Of a stretch of 64,000 bases of DNA, positions 33,394 to 46,188 are shown piece after piece. Source of the stretch: Linnemannia schmuckeri (Eukaryota > Mortierellomycota > Mortierellomycetes > Mortierellales > Mortierellaceae); NCBI GenBank assembly GCA_029449235.1, contig JANATG010000018.1:124001-188000 (forward strand), read 5' to 3'. Under the pieces are notes generated by a model. That model had not been told where the DNA came from. It searched no databases and saw only the letters and a list, made by a program, of their open reading frames with translations. The position numbers and the translations under genes were made by a program. Numbering within the stretch: the stretch's first letter is position 1; every line of letters starts with the position of its first letter.

Positions 33394-34168
33394 GTATACT
33401 TTAACATATTCATTTATAGAAAGGTATGCGACTCAATGCCACAACTTGTCTGTAAATTTCCAATTGTGCGGCCGGGTCTGTTACACACTCTACTTTTTAA
33501 CTCTTTGCTAACAATGGTATATGGCCTTGGCTTCACATTTAGTCGTGGCCAAACGACACGACGATAGCAAGCTCTGGATGGAACACAGCGTTCTCCCGGG
33601 ATTGTTTAAGTCCAGCCGATCATGTAATCCCTCTCTTTTTTTTATTGTATTCTATCCGATACAAAGCGAAAACCCGACTGTGATTGCCTCCTTTTTTTTG
33701 AGCACCGATCTTTGTCATATTGCGATTCGTGGAGGATAGGTTGATGCTGGAATTTCGGTGAGTCTGTTGAAAAAAAAAAAAAAAAAAAAAAAAAAAAAGC
33801 GACCGACGAGCTCGATTCGCGTTTCCTGGGCATGTCTTCTTTTAGATGCTGATGGACAGGTTTTTTTTTCTTAAATAACAAGGATACCGCCACCATAATT
33901 ATTGCTGATGTACATCGTTTTATTACAACCACAAGCACCACAGGGATTCCAGGGGTGGCTGGTTCGGTCACCCTCTTCTCCGTTCTTGATAGAACAAACA
34001 GCGTTGAAGGAGACGGGAAAGGAAAACGATACATATGATGCACACATCGGAGCCTGATTCCTATTGTTGTAAAAAGTGGTTAAATTTTTTAGGAGGATCT
34101 TTTAAAATGAATGTTCAAACATGCGGCAAGGCAATAAAGTACCTTCAGGACGGAGGTGGACTTTCACG

Positions 34169-34199
<31 letters not shown>

Positions 34200-35423
34200 A
34201 TTTTACTCCACTGTATTGAAATACGGCGGTGAGGTAGAGGAGGACGAGGAGAAGAGGATGATGAATAGATATTGTGGCCCGTCGTCGTTGCGATATTTTC
34301 TTTTTTTATTAAAACACCAACGAGTTTTGTTCTCTTAACCAAAAAAGATATGTATCAATATCTACGGCCGTTTTTGTTTTTCATTACACTTTCTTGTCAC
34401 CTCTAACCCCATTAGCTGGAGGGACGACTTTTGAGTGGCCGATTTTTATATTCTGAATAAAGTTGAAGAAGAATATACGCGCATGGGCTTTTCCTCAGCC
34501 CTTCAGCACTCGAGAACTCTTGCTCGATGGCGCAGGCGCACAGGTTTTTTTTTTCCGCCACGGCATCGGGTCATGTTGATCCAGAAGGGATGAGCATTTT
34601 TATTTTATTTGCCAGGCGATGACTTTTCCATGTCTTACTGGTCCAAGGATATCGTTCTCCTTGCAGACTTAATTAAAATTAAATGAAAAATATCAGGATG
34701 GACTATGGTGAGGGGTTTTTTTTGCTTGGGTCAGCGCCCTTTCTTTCTCTTCAATGCTTCCCCAAACAGTAGTACAAAATAACATAAAAAAAATACAACA
34801 GCCCGAGGGATATCCTCGGCCTATCCCCGATTCATGTCTTTTCCCCCGCACCGCCCGTTTGAATGGCATTTTTGCGTTTCAAAAAGCGAGCTATACGATA
34901 GCTGTCGAATGTATTGGATATTCTCTTTGTTTTAGGACTTTACTATGTATTGATATTGAAGAGGGGGTAAATATGGGAGTTTCAATAACGCTTTCATGGA
35001 GGTGGAGGACGAAGAGTTGGTGCGAAGAGCAACTCTATAGGAAGGAAGAAGCATTAGAAAAAAAATGGTGTTTTGTATTCCGGCAGAAGGAAAACAAATA
35101 CAGCATCCAGTAGGGAAAAAAAAAGACGAGCAATTTCACAAGGTGCTTAGTGGCAAAAAAAGATTGAGCCAATTCGATTGCTTCGACCCTCAGCTATCAC
35201 CATTGATCGTCAAGTGCCAAATGGGGACCGTCGTCTGGTCTGCGCCACCAACACGCGCGACGCGACGCGGCATAGTTTGATCAGTTTCAATAGTGTTCGT
35301 GTCATTTTATTTTCTTAGAAGGGTATTTCAGAACTGAAGTGAGGTATCGTTAAAAAGGGAGAAAAAAAGGAGAGCAAAAGGATCCAAGGACTCGCGTCCA
35401 CTTGGTTCATAACACTCCTGGGT

Positions 35424-36674
35424 TTAATGGCCCCAAGAGGCAGCAAAGAGCTCTTCCTCCGAGGGGGAAGGCTCGTCCTCATTGAATGAAGCCTCTTCTT
35501 CCTCCTCATTCTCATCCTCCTCCTCATCCTCATCCTCTTCCCCATCATCCTCCCCATCATCCTGTCCATACTCTCCTTCCTCGGCTTCCTCCTCGACCTC
35601 TCCGGTAGGATGACCAGCCAAGTTAAAGTACTCCTCCGACTTCATCTCCTCGATCCAGTCCTCAAGTCCAGCCTCGCTATCCAAACGAGCCTCCTCCTCC
35701 TCATCGACCTCCTCTGCTTCCTCTTCATCATCGCCATCTTCCTCATCCTCGGCCTCATTATCCTCCTCAAACTCGTTGAACGAGAAATCGCTTTCCTGGA
35801 ATCCATGAAAGTCAACCTCGGTCTCTTCTCCTTCCTCCTCCTCATCAGCTTCCTCAACCTCTTGCTCATCATCTTCGGCCTCCTCCTCGGCGTCATCATC
35901 TCCACGCTTTACCTTCTTATAAACCTCAAAGAAGGCGCCGGACTCGATCTCAGAATCGACCTCAGTCTCGACCTGGGCATTCACAGGCGCAATATCACCA
36001 AATTCCTTGTCCAACGAGAAATGCGCATTCTCGCCATAGACCACCGCACGCTTCTTGTTGAAGTTCCTGTTGATAGTCCCGATGCGGTCACGGTCATGAC
36101 CATGTCCCCATCCTCCACGAGCGCCGCCACGACGGTAGTTGATGGGCAGTTCGTCCTCGTTTGGGATTTGACGGTTGTCACTGCCTGGCTTGACGTCTAT
36201 AGAAGAGTGTAAAGAAAGGTAAAAGGTGAGTATATTTGTTTGTAAGTTGAAGGTAGCGGTAGGGGTAGTTGGTATGGAGGAGATGTAGAGAGCAGCCAGG
36301 AGGGGTATGAAAAAGTGAGCAATTATTGCGAGATTGTTCGTTTTTTGTCGATAAATTTAGAGGCCTAATTATTGGATGCAAGTGAACAACTGCATCCCTC
36401 CTAGAACCTAAAAGTCGACCGATACAAAAACATGAACCGAGCTATTGACCAAGGTCGAACGAACAAAGGAGAAACGAGTGGCGAGAGGGGAAAAGTGCTT
36501 ACTGGTCCAGATGGGTGGGGATTGGTAGGATTCAAAGATCTCTGCCTGTGCGACGGCTTCGGTGTCGGCGGCACCAGCTCTGGCCTCGGCGGGGGCGGCC
36601 TGGGCCACGGTCACTGCGGTGGCGGCGGCGGCCATGATTGTGAGGGTAATGGTCAAAGAGACAATCAGCTTCAT
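35424..36674 (-). CDS. secreted highly acidic protein with dibasic sites, function unknown
   Basis: Two exons (36674-36503 and 36196-35424) give 314 residues. Residues 1-27 are a signal peptide (KLIVSLTITLTIM, then Ala-rich with AQAAPAE). Residues 44-107 are a moderately conserved-looking segment (EIFESYQSPPIWTNVKPG ... RRGGARGGWGHGHDRD) ending in KKR. Residues 108-155 form a short block starting AVVYGENAHFSLDKEF and ending in KVKR. From there to the end it is almost continuous Glu/Asp with a few hydrophobic islands (DFHGFQESDFSFNEF; GLEDWIEEMKSEEYFNLAGH). The basic clusters could be Kex2-type processing sites. The acidic tail could bind cations or basic proteins. No known family recognised. 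Confidence 0.7.
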
Positions 36675-37403
36675 GGGGGACTGTGTGTATTGTTTGTAAT
36701 TGATAGAGAGAAAGGGGAGGTAGTGGTGGTAGTGGTGGTGGTGGTGGTAGAATGTGTGGGGGTGTTGTGTAAAAAGTGAATGAAGAGGATGTGTGTTTGT
36801 AGGTAAAAGAGAATGTGAAAAGAAAAAGAGTGGAGAGAGAATAGCACCCACTTGTCTGCCGCGCCTTGCAGCTGATATAAAAAAAGTCGACCGTTGGAGC
36901 AGTCAGCCTGTTCATCTGGACCCTGTGCGAATAAGTGCGCCCCGTAATGAAATTATCGTCAAGCTCGCTCACTCACAACTCACAGTTGCCCTCAGAAGAG
37001 ATTGGCTCTCATATCTGTATTCACATTCCCAGGACCATATGTCAACACACGCTGACTACGTGGCCAAAGATACGCCCTTTGTTGTTTACTCTTCTCCTCT
37101 TTGTCTAGACGGTCTGCTCTGCTCTGATCTCCTTCTTTTTTATTTTTTTTATTTTTTGAAAAAGTTGACAGGGGATATCATAAAGAATGAAGCTAGCATC
37201 GATAGAGGTAAGAAAACAATAAAAACAACAAAAAAATTACACGGATGCAAACAACAAAAAAAAAGGTGAAAAGGGATCGTAATGAAAGAGCAGTGGCGTG
37301 ATTGTGTACTTTGTTCAATGTACATGTACATCCAAACGTGAGAATGAAAAAAGAGACAAGGGTATGCTCATTGGGCGTAAGCGTATCTAGCTAAACAAAC
37401 CCT
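36675..37403. other. intergenic region between the acidic protein and LETM1
   Basis: About 730 bp with no gene. It contains a GGT/GTA-rich stretch (36715-36750) just upstream of the acidic-protein start and A/T-rich sequence near the LETM1 3' end. Confidence 0.45.
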
Positions 37404-40400
37404 TCAATCCTCCTTCAAGACATCTTCCTTCTTCAGCTTCTTCTCGCTCTCAGTCTCAACATCCTTGCCATGCACCTTCTTGCCCTCAACAAGCACTCCC
37501 GTTCCTTCCTCCTCCTCAACCAAGTCAGCCAACTCAACAATGTGGCTCAGCAAGACAAGACCATCGCCGTCCACATCCAGCTTCTTGACAATCTGCTTGA
37601 TGTTGTCCGCATCGGGGGCGTGCTTAATCACCTTCAATGCCTCTTCAATATCCTTGACTGTCAACTCTCCACGCTCATTGGCCTGGAACTTGTGAAGCTT
37701 GTTGCCCTCTGCATCGTATGCCTCCAGCTCCTTGTCCAGCTTGGCAATCATCTTTTCAAGACGGCTGCCCAATCTTCTCGAGACATTGTGTTCCTTGCGC
37801 TGCACCTGAGCCAACTCCTCAATGTCCTAAATTGTAGAATTATAATTAATGCAAGGGTCAGTTAGTTGCTTGGATTAATATTTTTTGTGTTCTTGTCCTA
37901 CCATGTAAACATGCCAGTAGCAAAGCGGGAGAGAAGAAGAGGCAAAGGAGAGAAAGGAGGGGAAGGGGGAAAGGATGGATGTGCACGACAACAATGGTGA
38001 CATATAGTTACCTCCTTGTACTCCATGCGATCTTCCTTGAGATCCTCGAGCTCCTCACGCTCTTCAAGAACAGCAGAACGCGAAGACATAATGCAAAGGG
38101 CTTCACGCAACTCAAGCAACTGCTCCTCAGTCATACGGGCCTTGTCCTCCTCATCCTCAGCAGGCTTAAGAACATTGGTACCGGCTGCCTCAACAGAGGC
38201 AGTAGCATCAACCAACTCCTTGGTGGCAGCAGTAGCTCCAGCATCCTTAGCAACCTGGGCAGCAACCTGAGCATCCGTCAACAGCTCAGAGGCACCAGCA
38301 AAGGTAGCGGGAGCACCAGCAGCGGCGGCAGTAGGGGTCGACTTGTCAAACAATGGCACCTCAGCAGGCGTAGTAACAGCGGGTGCTGCTGCTGCTGCAG
38401 CAGTGGTGGCCTCCTGTTCCTGAGCTTTCAACTTCTCCTTCTCACGCTCCTCGGCCTCCTTTTTGAGTCTGGCCTCCTCCTTGCGCTCTTTTCGAGCCTT
38501 CTCTTCCTTCTCCTCCTGAGCCTTCTCGTCAGCAATCAATTCTTCCTGTTGTTCCAAAACCTCCAGCTTTTGCTGGGGAGTGGCAGCACCCTCGAGTTCA
38601 GAGACGTGCAACTCGGTCTCGGTCAAGAGGCTATCGGGCAAGGACGAAAGAGTGGCCTGAAGGGCTTCGACGGGGGTAGCAAGATCCTTGGAGTCGGAGA
38701 AGGAAAAGGCGCGGGAGAGGATCAACAAAGACGAGGGAATGGCATAGGTCAAGTTGAGCTCGAGCCACTGGGACAGTTCGCTGCGAAGGCGGGCAGGAGA
38801 GACACCTCCAGTGCGAATACCACGAGACTGACAGGCAGCCTGCAACTCGCGTGTCGTCAACGAGTCGACGCCCTCAGCCATAATCAGCTATTCAAATAGA
38901 AAGACAAGGTCAGAAAGTCCCGTTATTTTTGGAGGTGTAAAGTAACGGATCATCATCAAAGACCGAAATAATTTTTTGTTCCATTCCTGACGTCGATCGG
39001 TCTATAGGAGAAGGTCCAGGCAGGCAAGAGCGCAGGACAAGGTGGGGCAGGAGCGAGATACCGATCTTCGCTCATCCTCGTTTGCGTCATTTCACATGTT
39101 CCCAGGTGGGACAAAAATAAAAAATGACGCGCAAAAAACATTGTTCTTTACCTTGTCGTCCTGCTTAATAGAGTTCATCTTGTTACGGATCTGGTACCTC
39201 AAGAAATTGTCTGTTCCAAAAGCATTGAGGTTCATGTACCGGCACATCGACACAAGCTGAGGGCGAGACAGGTTATCGAGTGTCAATTCGTCGTGGAACA
39301 GCTTGGCAACACGGATCAGCTCATCGGTCGACGCCTGCTCGCCAGTGGTGCGGACCTTGCGGAAGAAATCGCCAAACTCTTTGACGGCCTCTGCACGCTG
39401 CGACCCAGGGATACCGGATTCCTCGATGGTCTCCTGCAAGAACTTTGCCATCTCCAGACGCATCTTGAGCAGCTTGCGCTTCTTTTCCTCCTCTGCAAAC
39501 TTGTCCTCAAATGTCGAAGGCAACATGTTGGGGAACAGCTTCAACGCGACAGGCAGCAACAGTTCCATGAATGGTACGATCAGGAAAACTGAGAATGGGA
39601 TCAGTCGCATCAAATCTCCTGTTGTGCGTCTCAACTATTTGCGTATGATGACCACGAATTAATTACGACATATGAGTATTAGTCTCGATTGAACATGTAA
39701 CATAGGCTTCTACGCTTGCTTCTTTGAGAGTAGATATGTGTCGACATGCTTGTATCCTTGTGATGAAAGAGTAAAGCATAGCTCTTTCCACCATATTCCC
39801 ATTTTTGAATGCTGACATGGTAAGTGGGCATCCGTGTGTGAAATATATAAAAATAACTGCGAAAAAAAAAACCCCACCTGTCTCTGCTCGCGCCGGGTCA
39901 ACTTGTTGCCGTTCAATAACCGTCCAGCCAACTTGGTCGAAATCTTGATCTCTTTTCCAAGAAGCTTGGTACCATGCCAGTAATGAATCATTTCGTTCTT
40001 GAATCTAACCCACAACGACTTCTTGGGCTCAACCACTGCTCCCTCGCCTGCAATGCCACTGGCAGCCTCTGAAGCCTCCTTAGCCGCCTTGGCCTTGGCC
40101 ATCTCTGCAGAACGTGAAGCAAGAGTCTCCTTCTCGATGGTCGATTTGAGCAGGGGTGCGGCGGGTTGTTCGGTGGTCTTGAGAAGGCGGAGGGTTGAGG
40201 GGATCCGGGGAAAGGGCGAGGAGTGGAAGGTATTGGCGTTGTTGTATCCTGTTCCTGAGCGGGTGCTTCCTGTGTAAGGCGTGTTGACTAGCTGGACCTT
40301 GACTGATCTGTAGTATGGGCTTGTGACATTCATGCGCAATGCCGAAGTGTATGATCCAGCTGTTGTTGTTTTTTGATCCGCGTCATATGGAAGTAAGGAA

Positions 40401-40567
40401 TGAGCAAGACAATGGGGGTGTAAGTATACATGCAAGGGTGCCGCAGTGCAGGTTGATCAGGCTGATGCATGCATATGAAGCGAGAGCTATGCTTCTGTCT
40501 TACCGGGCAGCATAGAGGCGGAGGTGGTTGTACCGACCCGGAGCGTGGGCCTGAGGGTGCGATACAT
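37404..40567 (-). CDS. LETM1-family mitochondrial inner-membrane protein
   Basis: Five exons (40567-40504, 40359-39878, 39634-39152, 38887-38012, 37826-37404) give about 775 residues. The N-terminus is basic and Ser/Thr-rich, like a mitochondrial presequence. The LETM1 core follows: EIKISTKLAGRLLNGNKLTRREQRQLRRTTGDLMRLIPF-type junctions, then the single membrane span (FSVFLIVPFMELLLPVALKLFPNMLPSTF), the soluble ribosome-binding-like domain, and LIMAEGVDSLTTRELQAACQSRG. After a Glu/Lys-rich coiled coil and an Ala-rich stretch comes an EF-hand (DVDGDGLV) near the C-terminus. Yeast Mdm38/Ylh47 and human LETM1 support K+/H+ or Ca2+/H+ exchange and link to mitoribosomes. Introns fall between conserved blocks and keep the frame. 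Confidence 0.95.
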
Positions 40568-41017
40568 ATTACTGGCGAGCGGAACGGGTACTGAAGAGAG
40601 AAGAGGGAGGAAGGAGGTAAGGAAGGGACGAAAGGAGGATGAACAACGACTGTTCCGACAGCAGAGAGAGTAGCGGGTAAAGAGAAGAGGAAGAGTGTGA
40701 AGAAAGCGAGTGGGGAGAGTGATAAGAGAAAATAAAAAGAAAAGAAGCGGAACGTGGGAGGAAAATCATAATATTTTAGAAAACGGATCGCGAAGCCGTT
40801 CCACTTCTGGAAAAGGGAAAAAAGTAGTGTCCGGCAGTCTTGCAATCTTCCACGAAGGTACGAATCGCTTTGAAACAGTTGCCCTTAAAGTCACATGACT
40901 TCGGCATGTTCTCACACCTCACACCTCAAAAAAACAAAAACTTTTCTTGGCTGTGTGATCTTTTTTTTTTCTTCTCCTTCAACTCATCTACCACCCATCT
41001 ACAACCAACAAACAACC
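40568..41017. promoter_or_regulatory. divergent promoter, LETM1 / TMA7
   Basis: 450 bp between the two divergent starts. Purine-rich (AGAGGA) near LETM1 on this strand and T/C-rich (CTTTTTTTTTTCTTCTCC) just before TMA7. No TATA box is obvious. Confidence 0.45.
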
Positions 41018-41701
41018 ATGTCTGGACGCGCCGGAGGAAAAGCCAAGCCCCTGAAGGCCCCCAAGAAGAAGGTCACCGAGCTCGACGAAGTAGGTTTCTT
41101 CTTCTCCTCTTCTCTTTTACTCATCGAACCGAACTGAGTTCTCATCGACCTCCAGGAGGAAAAGAACATATGGCCACACACCAGCCAAGAGCACGATATT
41201 ATTTCGCTGGGCTTGGAGCACTTGGCTGGACCATCCTTTGGAGTCATGGAATAAACATATTGCACAGGAGGCGCAGCTACGGACACATATTCGCACGCAC
41301 ACCTACTCGCCGTTGCGACATAAACTGCGGACAAAGGCATACATACCTTGTTTGTCAAAACAACGCAACATGTATTAACAAATGTTCACATCATCATTTC
41401 ACGTCTATATAGGAGGATCTCGCTTTCCAGGCCAAGCAGAAGCAGGACCAGGCCGCACTCAAGGCCTTGCAGCAGAAGGCTGCCGGCAAGGGACCCCTCA
41501 GTATGTGTCTCTCTTATTGCATCTCTGTGCTCTCGAATGACTTTATGGATTGTGCTACTCTTTTGCTAGGTTGACATGGAATCATAGTCATGTTTAATAA
41601 CTCTTTCGTCTCTTTTCCTTCTCATATCACTGCCATCGAAACAACGAACGGCGAACATCGAAACAGTCGGTGGTGGCATCAAGAAGTCTGGCAAGAAGTA
41701 A
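41018..41701 (+). CDS. TMA7: translation machinery-associated protein TMA7
   Basis: Three small exons (41018-41089, 41413-41500, 41667-41701) encode 64 residues, exactly the family length. Begins MSGRAGGKAKPLKAPKKK, continues with an Asp/Glu pair and a Gln/Lys-rich helix (FQAKQKQDQAALKALQQKA), and ends GGGIKKSGKK, all hallmarks of Tma7/CCDC72. The protein is small, basic and ribosome-associated; its exact role is not settled. The introns (323 and 166 bases) are longer than the exons. The gene is divergent from LETM1. Confidence 0.95.
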
Positions 41702-43869
41702 ATGCGTCTTTTTTCAGGTCTTTCAACACATCTCCAACAAACACACACACGGAGCACAGAAGTTGTCAGTAAAGACTAGTCTACTGTACACTAGTCTAGT
41801 CAGGATCGATTGCTTCATTTATTTTCTTTTTTTTTTCCTTTAACAAATGCATTCGCCCAAAACAGTATTTTGCTCCAGTTTCTCTTATTTTGCAGCCCTG
41901 AAACTACTTACCGATCAATTACCGACTATTGACTTGCAACTTGAAATGTGCACTGCTAAGCTCGCTCACTGTGGGGACAGGGACGGAAGCGTTTGTTGTA
42001 CAACTTCATTTGAATTCCTTTTTTTTCGTGCACTTTCGGGAAGAACAATAATGTTGCTGCACGCTAGTTTGTAATTGTCTGTAATTGTCATACATACACT
42101 CTCCTGCGAAGTGTATCAGGATGCTACGAACGTTTTTTTATCATAATGTTAATATCTCAGCCCGCAGCAGCATCGGCGGCAGTAGTAGTAACTCCATCAC
42201 GAATGATTACAAGTCAACAAGCAGGTTCAACAAAGGCAGAGAGGAGTCTAAGAAAGGTCAATTAGGGATATCGATCCATCCGGACAAAGTGCTCACATAC
42301 ATACTTGACCATATTTTCTTTGTCCTTTTGCGATTTGCAAGGGAGAGCTATTGGTTTAATTGTTTGTGTTGTGAGGGTTTGGGCGTTCATTTTCTTTTAC
42401 CCCAACACCACACTACATCCACACCCAACAAGCCCTTGCTCTTTTGTTTGTTTGTTGTTTGTTGCTGCCGTGCATACATACCCTCCTCTTTCTATAATCC
42501 AGTCGCAACATCTATCGCCATCAGCATCTGCATCTGCATCGGTAACAAAGAAGGGAGAGTCCAGCACCCTATCGCCTGTCGCCGCATCGATATTTGGACC
42601 TTGAAGGGCGATTTGAAGCTAAAAAAAAAAAAAAAAAAAAAAAAAAAACAATATTGTGTAGGTAAGGGATTGAGGAAGTACAAGACAGGGTAAAGAGAAT
42701 GACAAGGGGAAAGAGAAGGGGGGAGAGGGAGGGTAATGCAGGTTGGATCATAGTATAAGCATTACCCAATGTTGAGGATGTATTACGGTTGCTAATTCAA
42801 AACGAGTGAGCCCTTTTTTCTTTGGTTTTTTCAATTGGGGGATGGGTGGGTGCGGGTTGTGGTTTTGGATGTGATGACCCCTACACCCTGTCGGTCCCCA
42901 TCCACTCCATAGTGGATTGGGATGTGCACGCCACTATTTCCTCGTCTCGTTCGCCCCCCCTCCTCCCAACTGCATTTTCAAAAAATGACTTTGCATTTGC
43001 TTGCTACTTCTGCCATCACGATTTAATTTTTGTTGTTTGAACACCTCTTGCTCTTCCTCTTTTGTTTCTTCCCTTCTTTTCTTATTTCCTTTCCCTTTGG
43101 CCCATTCGTCTTCTTCGCTCATCCTTCTTACTCCTCACATTCTCCTCCCTTGCTTCCCTTCCTCCGCAGGCACCAAACCTTTCTTCGTCACTCTTACTCT
43201 TTCCTGTACGGTCATCGTCACTCTCAAGCATCGTCCTTTGCTCTTGCTATTCCGTTTGTTGTTATTTTTTTTTTTTTTTTTAATTTTGCCCCATTCGTTT
43301 AACCGTCCCCTTTCTTCCTCTTCTCGATCCGATCCATTCCATTCATCCTTCCTACCTTCTCATCGTCCTCGTCATTACAACTACAAACAGACAAGCACAG
43401 GCATACACCTACACAAGTATCAAGGAAGACAAAGCGAACACCCAGAGACCCCCTGGACCCTGGACTCACCCTGTCGAGATACCCTCACATACCTCCTCTT
43501 TGCTTTCGTTTTCTTCCTGCTTCTCCTTCCTAGGACCATACAACAGAAGAAAAAAATCCCCCCGTCCTCTTTCTCCCCAAGAAGGTTGTCCTTTTTCTCT
43601 CGTTCCTTTGTCTGCGTTGTAAACACGCCTTCTCCTTTTTTTCACACGTCCATTGCCGCATTAGCGCACATCTGTATTAGACCCGCATACCACATCACAG
43701 CACATATCCTATTACAAACAGCCTTGCAGCAAGGAATTCTCGCCGGCATTTTCCTCTCCTCTCTCTCTTCATTCTCAACAAACACAAACAAACAAACAAA
43801 CAAACAAGCAAGCAATCAAAGCCAAAGCCAAAGCCAAAAGAAAGAACGAGAGACAAATTGTGTATCGGT
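41702..43869. other. 2.2-kb intergenic region and leader of the nucleotidyltransferase gene
   Basis: No gene is supported. It contains an A run of 28 (42621-42648), T-rich stretches near 43266-43282, then about 800 bp of C/T-rich DNA ending in AAAC/AAGC and GCCAAA repeats (43785-43840) just before the ATG at 43870. This looks like a long 5' leader. A long open frame at 43001-44095 reflects this biased composition rather than a gene. Confidence 0.5.
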
Positions 43870-46154
43870 ATGCTGCCACTGTCCAGCCAGTCGTCTCATG
43901 AGCTCGTTGTCGTCGACGGCCTCTTTATCGACCAAGAACAAGACCCAGATCATCAGCCCATCAATATCAAATCACCTCCGACAGACACCCTTCTTTCTCG
44001 CCACGGTCACCTCCTTCACTCAAACAACAACCACCGCGGACAACAAGGCCAGACGCTCGCCCATCCTTCCGTCACCCTACACAGCCATCCCTTGAACCAA
44101 CAACAGCAATCCCATCAACCTCCGCATCAAAAGCATCAACAACAACACCTTGAACAAATCCGTCCAGACTCGCCCACTTCACTCGAGGACTCGCTCTCAG
44201 AAGGAAGTGTCGACTCCCTTTCTGTTGACTCGACAGATTCTGCAGACTCTGTAGACATGCCTGATCCTCTCTTCCATCACGGCTCGAACAACAACAACCC
44301 ACGCCAACCTAGTTCTGACCGGAATCAATCCTTTTCTATCCCCACCCATCCGGCCAGTCCGTCCTCCAATGGCCCCAGGAGCAGGAACGAACAACAACTC
44401 CACATAACAAAATCAAAGTCTCTCACGCCACGTCTCTTGCCCACCTTCGACAGCCCTATGATGGCTACCCCTCCGCTTTCCCCCACCCGACAACCAGCTC
44501 CCTGCGAATCGACCCAGGAGTCATCTGTTCAAGAGTCCTCTCAAGGATCTCATCCAGTCGCCGCTGTCGCTGCCGCCGCAGCTTCTGAAGGGTCATTACC
44601 CGCCAAGACGTACGAGTCAGGATCTAGCAACAACGGAAGTGGAAACTATGGTAACGGAGGAGGAGGACAAAACGACAGGAGACGAAACCAGGCTACAGCC
44701 CGCTCAAGAGCAGAGTCTGCACCTCCTACTGCAAGGACGGCTTGGCCAGCTCGACCTCCTGTTGTTTCCACAGGACCTGTTGTTGCTGTTGAACCTTCCC
44801 GGATACCAAACCAGCGCCCATCGGCTCAACCCGTGTCGGCCTGGAACTCGCTTCTTACTGGTGTGTCGCCAGTTCGTGTCAATCCTCGACCCGTCATTAG
44901 ACCCCCAACACGGTCCAATGGTTCACCCTCTTCGAACGAGCAACGGCGCCTTCAAGATGTGCCCATCATGCTGTCGCCTGAGCGGGAAGGAAGGCTGACG
45001 ATGGAGATGTACAGTCTCTTTGAGGTATGTTTCAATACATCTATCCAATTGATGATTTTTTTTTTCATTGGACCCCATGGATTTTCCAGACGAGAGTGTG
45101 CTTTTGCTGCGGGTGTATGGACCGTACGATGTGAGCTTCCGTCTCCACGTGTGGCAGCGCACTTGGTTTTTGCTATTGTTTACTTTGCGCCAAAGAGCCT
45201 GTCTTCATGTAGAGAGAGGAAAGAGGGAGGGAGACGAACCCCTGCATTCTTGTCTTCTGTTCTCCCCTTCACCTCCCTTTCCTCGGCAAGAATGCGCAAG
45301 GAGCGTATCTCGCAATGACACTACCTAATCCAATTGCATCTTGTCTTTGGGTTCATTAGACCATCTTACCTACCGAGGAGAGCCATCAGCGCAGGACGCG
45401 GCTCATCAGCAAAATCGAGGAGATTGTGGAAACAGAGTGGCCAGGACAGGATATCAGAGTGCTGCCATTTGGGTACGAGGACCATTTCAATTCGTCAGCG
45501 TTTTTCAGCGGGACCGTCGCATGAGCCATGATACGATAACGCTGCTGCATTTCCCCGACCTAGAACTGACTGACTGATTGACTGACTCGTTTTGTCTTCG
45601 TGTCCTCTCTTTCCGTCTCGTTCTATCATTCATCATCTCTGCAACCTCTATACACAGGTCGACCATCAATGACTTGGGCACCAACACAAGCGACGTTGAT
45701 ATCTGCATCTTGACTTCGTGGCTCGGATTACAGGGTGTGGAGATGTTGGCTGATGTGTTTCGTAAGCATGGCATGGAGAATGTTTTCTGCGTCCCTGGGG
45801 CACGTGTTCCCATCGTTAAGCTGTGGGATCCCGAGCTGTAAGACATCCCCAACTACCTAATTATTCGCATGAATTAGTTTGCAAGATGCTAGGGTTTTGT
45901 CTAACCCTCACTTTGCTCCTGTGTTTCCTCATAGGCAACTGTCATGCGATATGAACATAAATACTCAGTTGGGCATCATGAATTCCAGGATGGTGAAGAC
46001 CTATGTTGCCATCGACCACCGAGTACGCCCATTTGCTATGATTATCAAGCATTGGGCTCGCAAGAGAGTGCTCAACGATGCAGGTACACTGTCCGACCTG
46101 GCTCTGTCTTGTGTGTTTCAGACAAGACTTCATTCCACATAGTACTAACGAATG

Positions 46155-46188
<34 letters not shown>

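Larger units (their letters stand above)
31459..35423. other. 4-kb gene-poor, homopolymer-rich stretch
   Basis: No gene is supported apart from a weak secreted-peptide-like frame at 32651-32881. Long single-base runs: T at 33351-33392 (about 42), A at 33771-33798, T at 34169-34196. The stretch is A/T-rich with many short open frames lacking motifs. It contrasts sharply with the gene-dense DNA on both sides. Confidence 0.5.

Noticed and set aside
35610..36212. 200-codon plus-strand frame with many hydrophobic residues, looking like a membrane protein
   Set aside because: Antisense of the Glu/Asp-rich tail (GAG/GAT read backwards as CTC/ATC). An artefact of acidic codons.
37979..38899. 306-codon plus-strand frame with Leu/Ser/Gly runs
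   Set aside because: Antisense of the Glu/Lys/Ala-rich coiled coil of LETM1.
43001..44095. 364-codon open frame before and into the nucleotidyltransferase gene
   Set aside because: It has no ATG start and Ser/Phe/Leu composition from a CT-rich leader, and it overlaps the true frame that starts at 43870.
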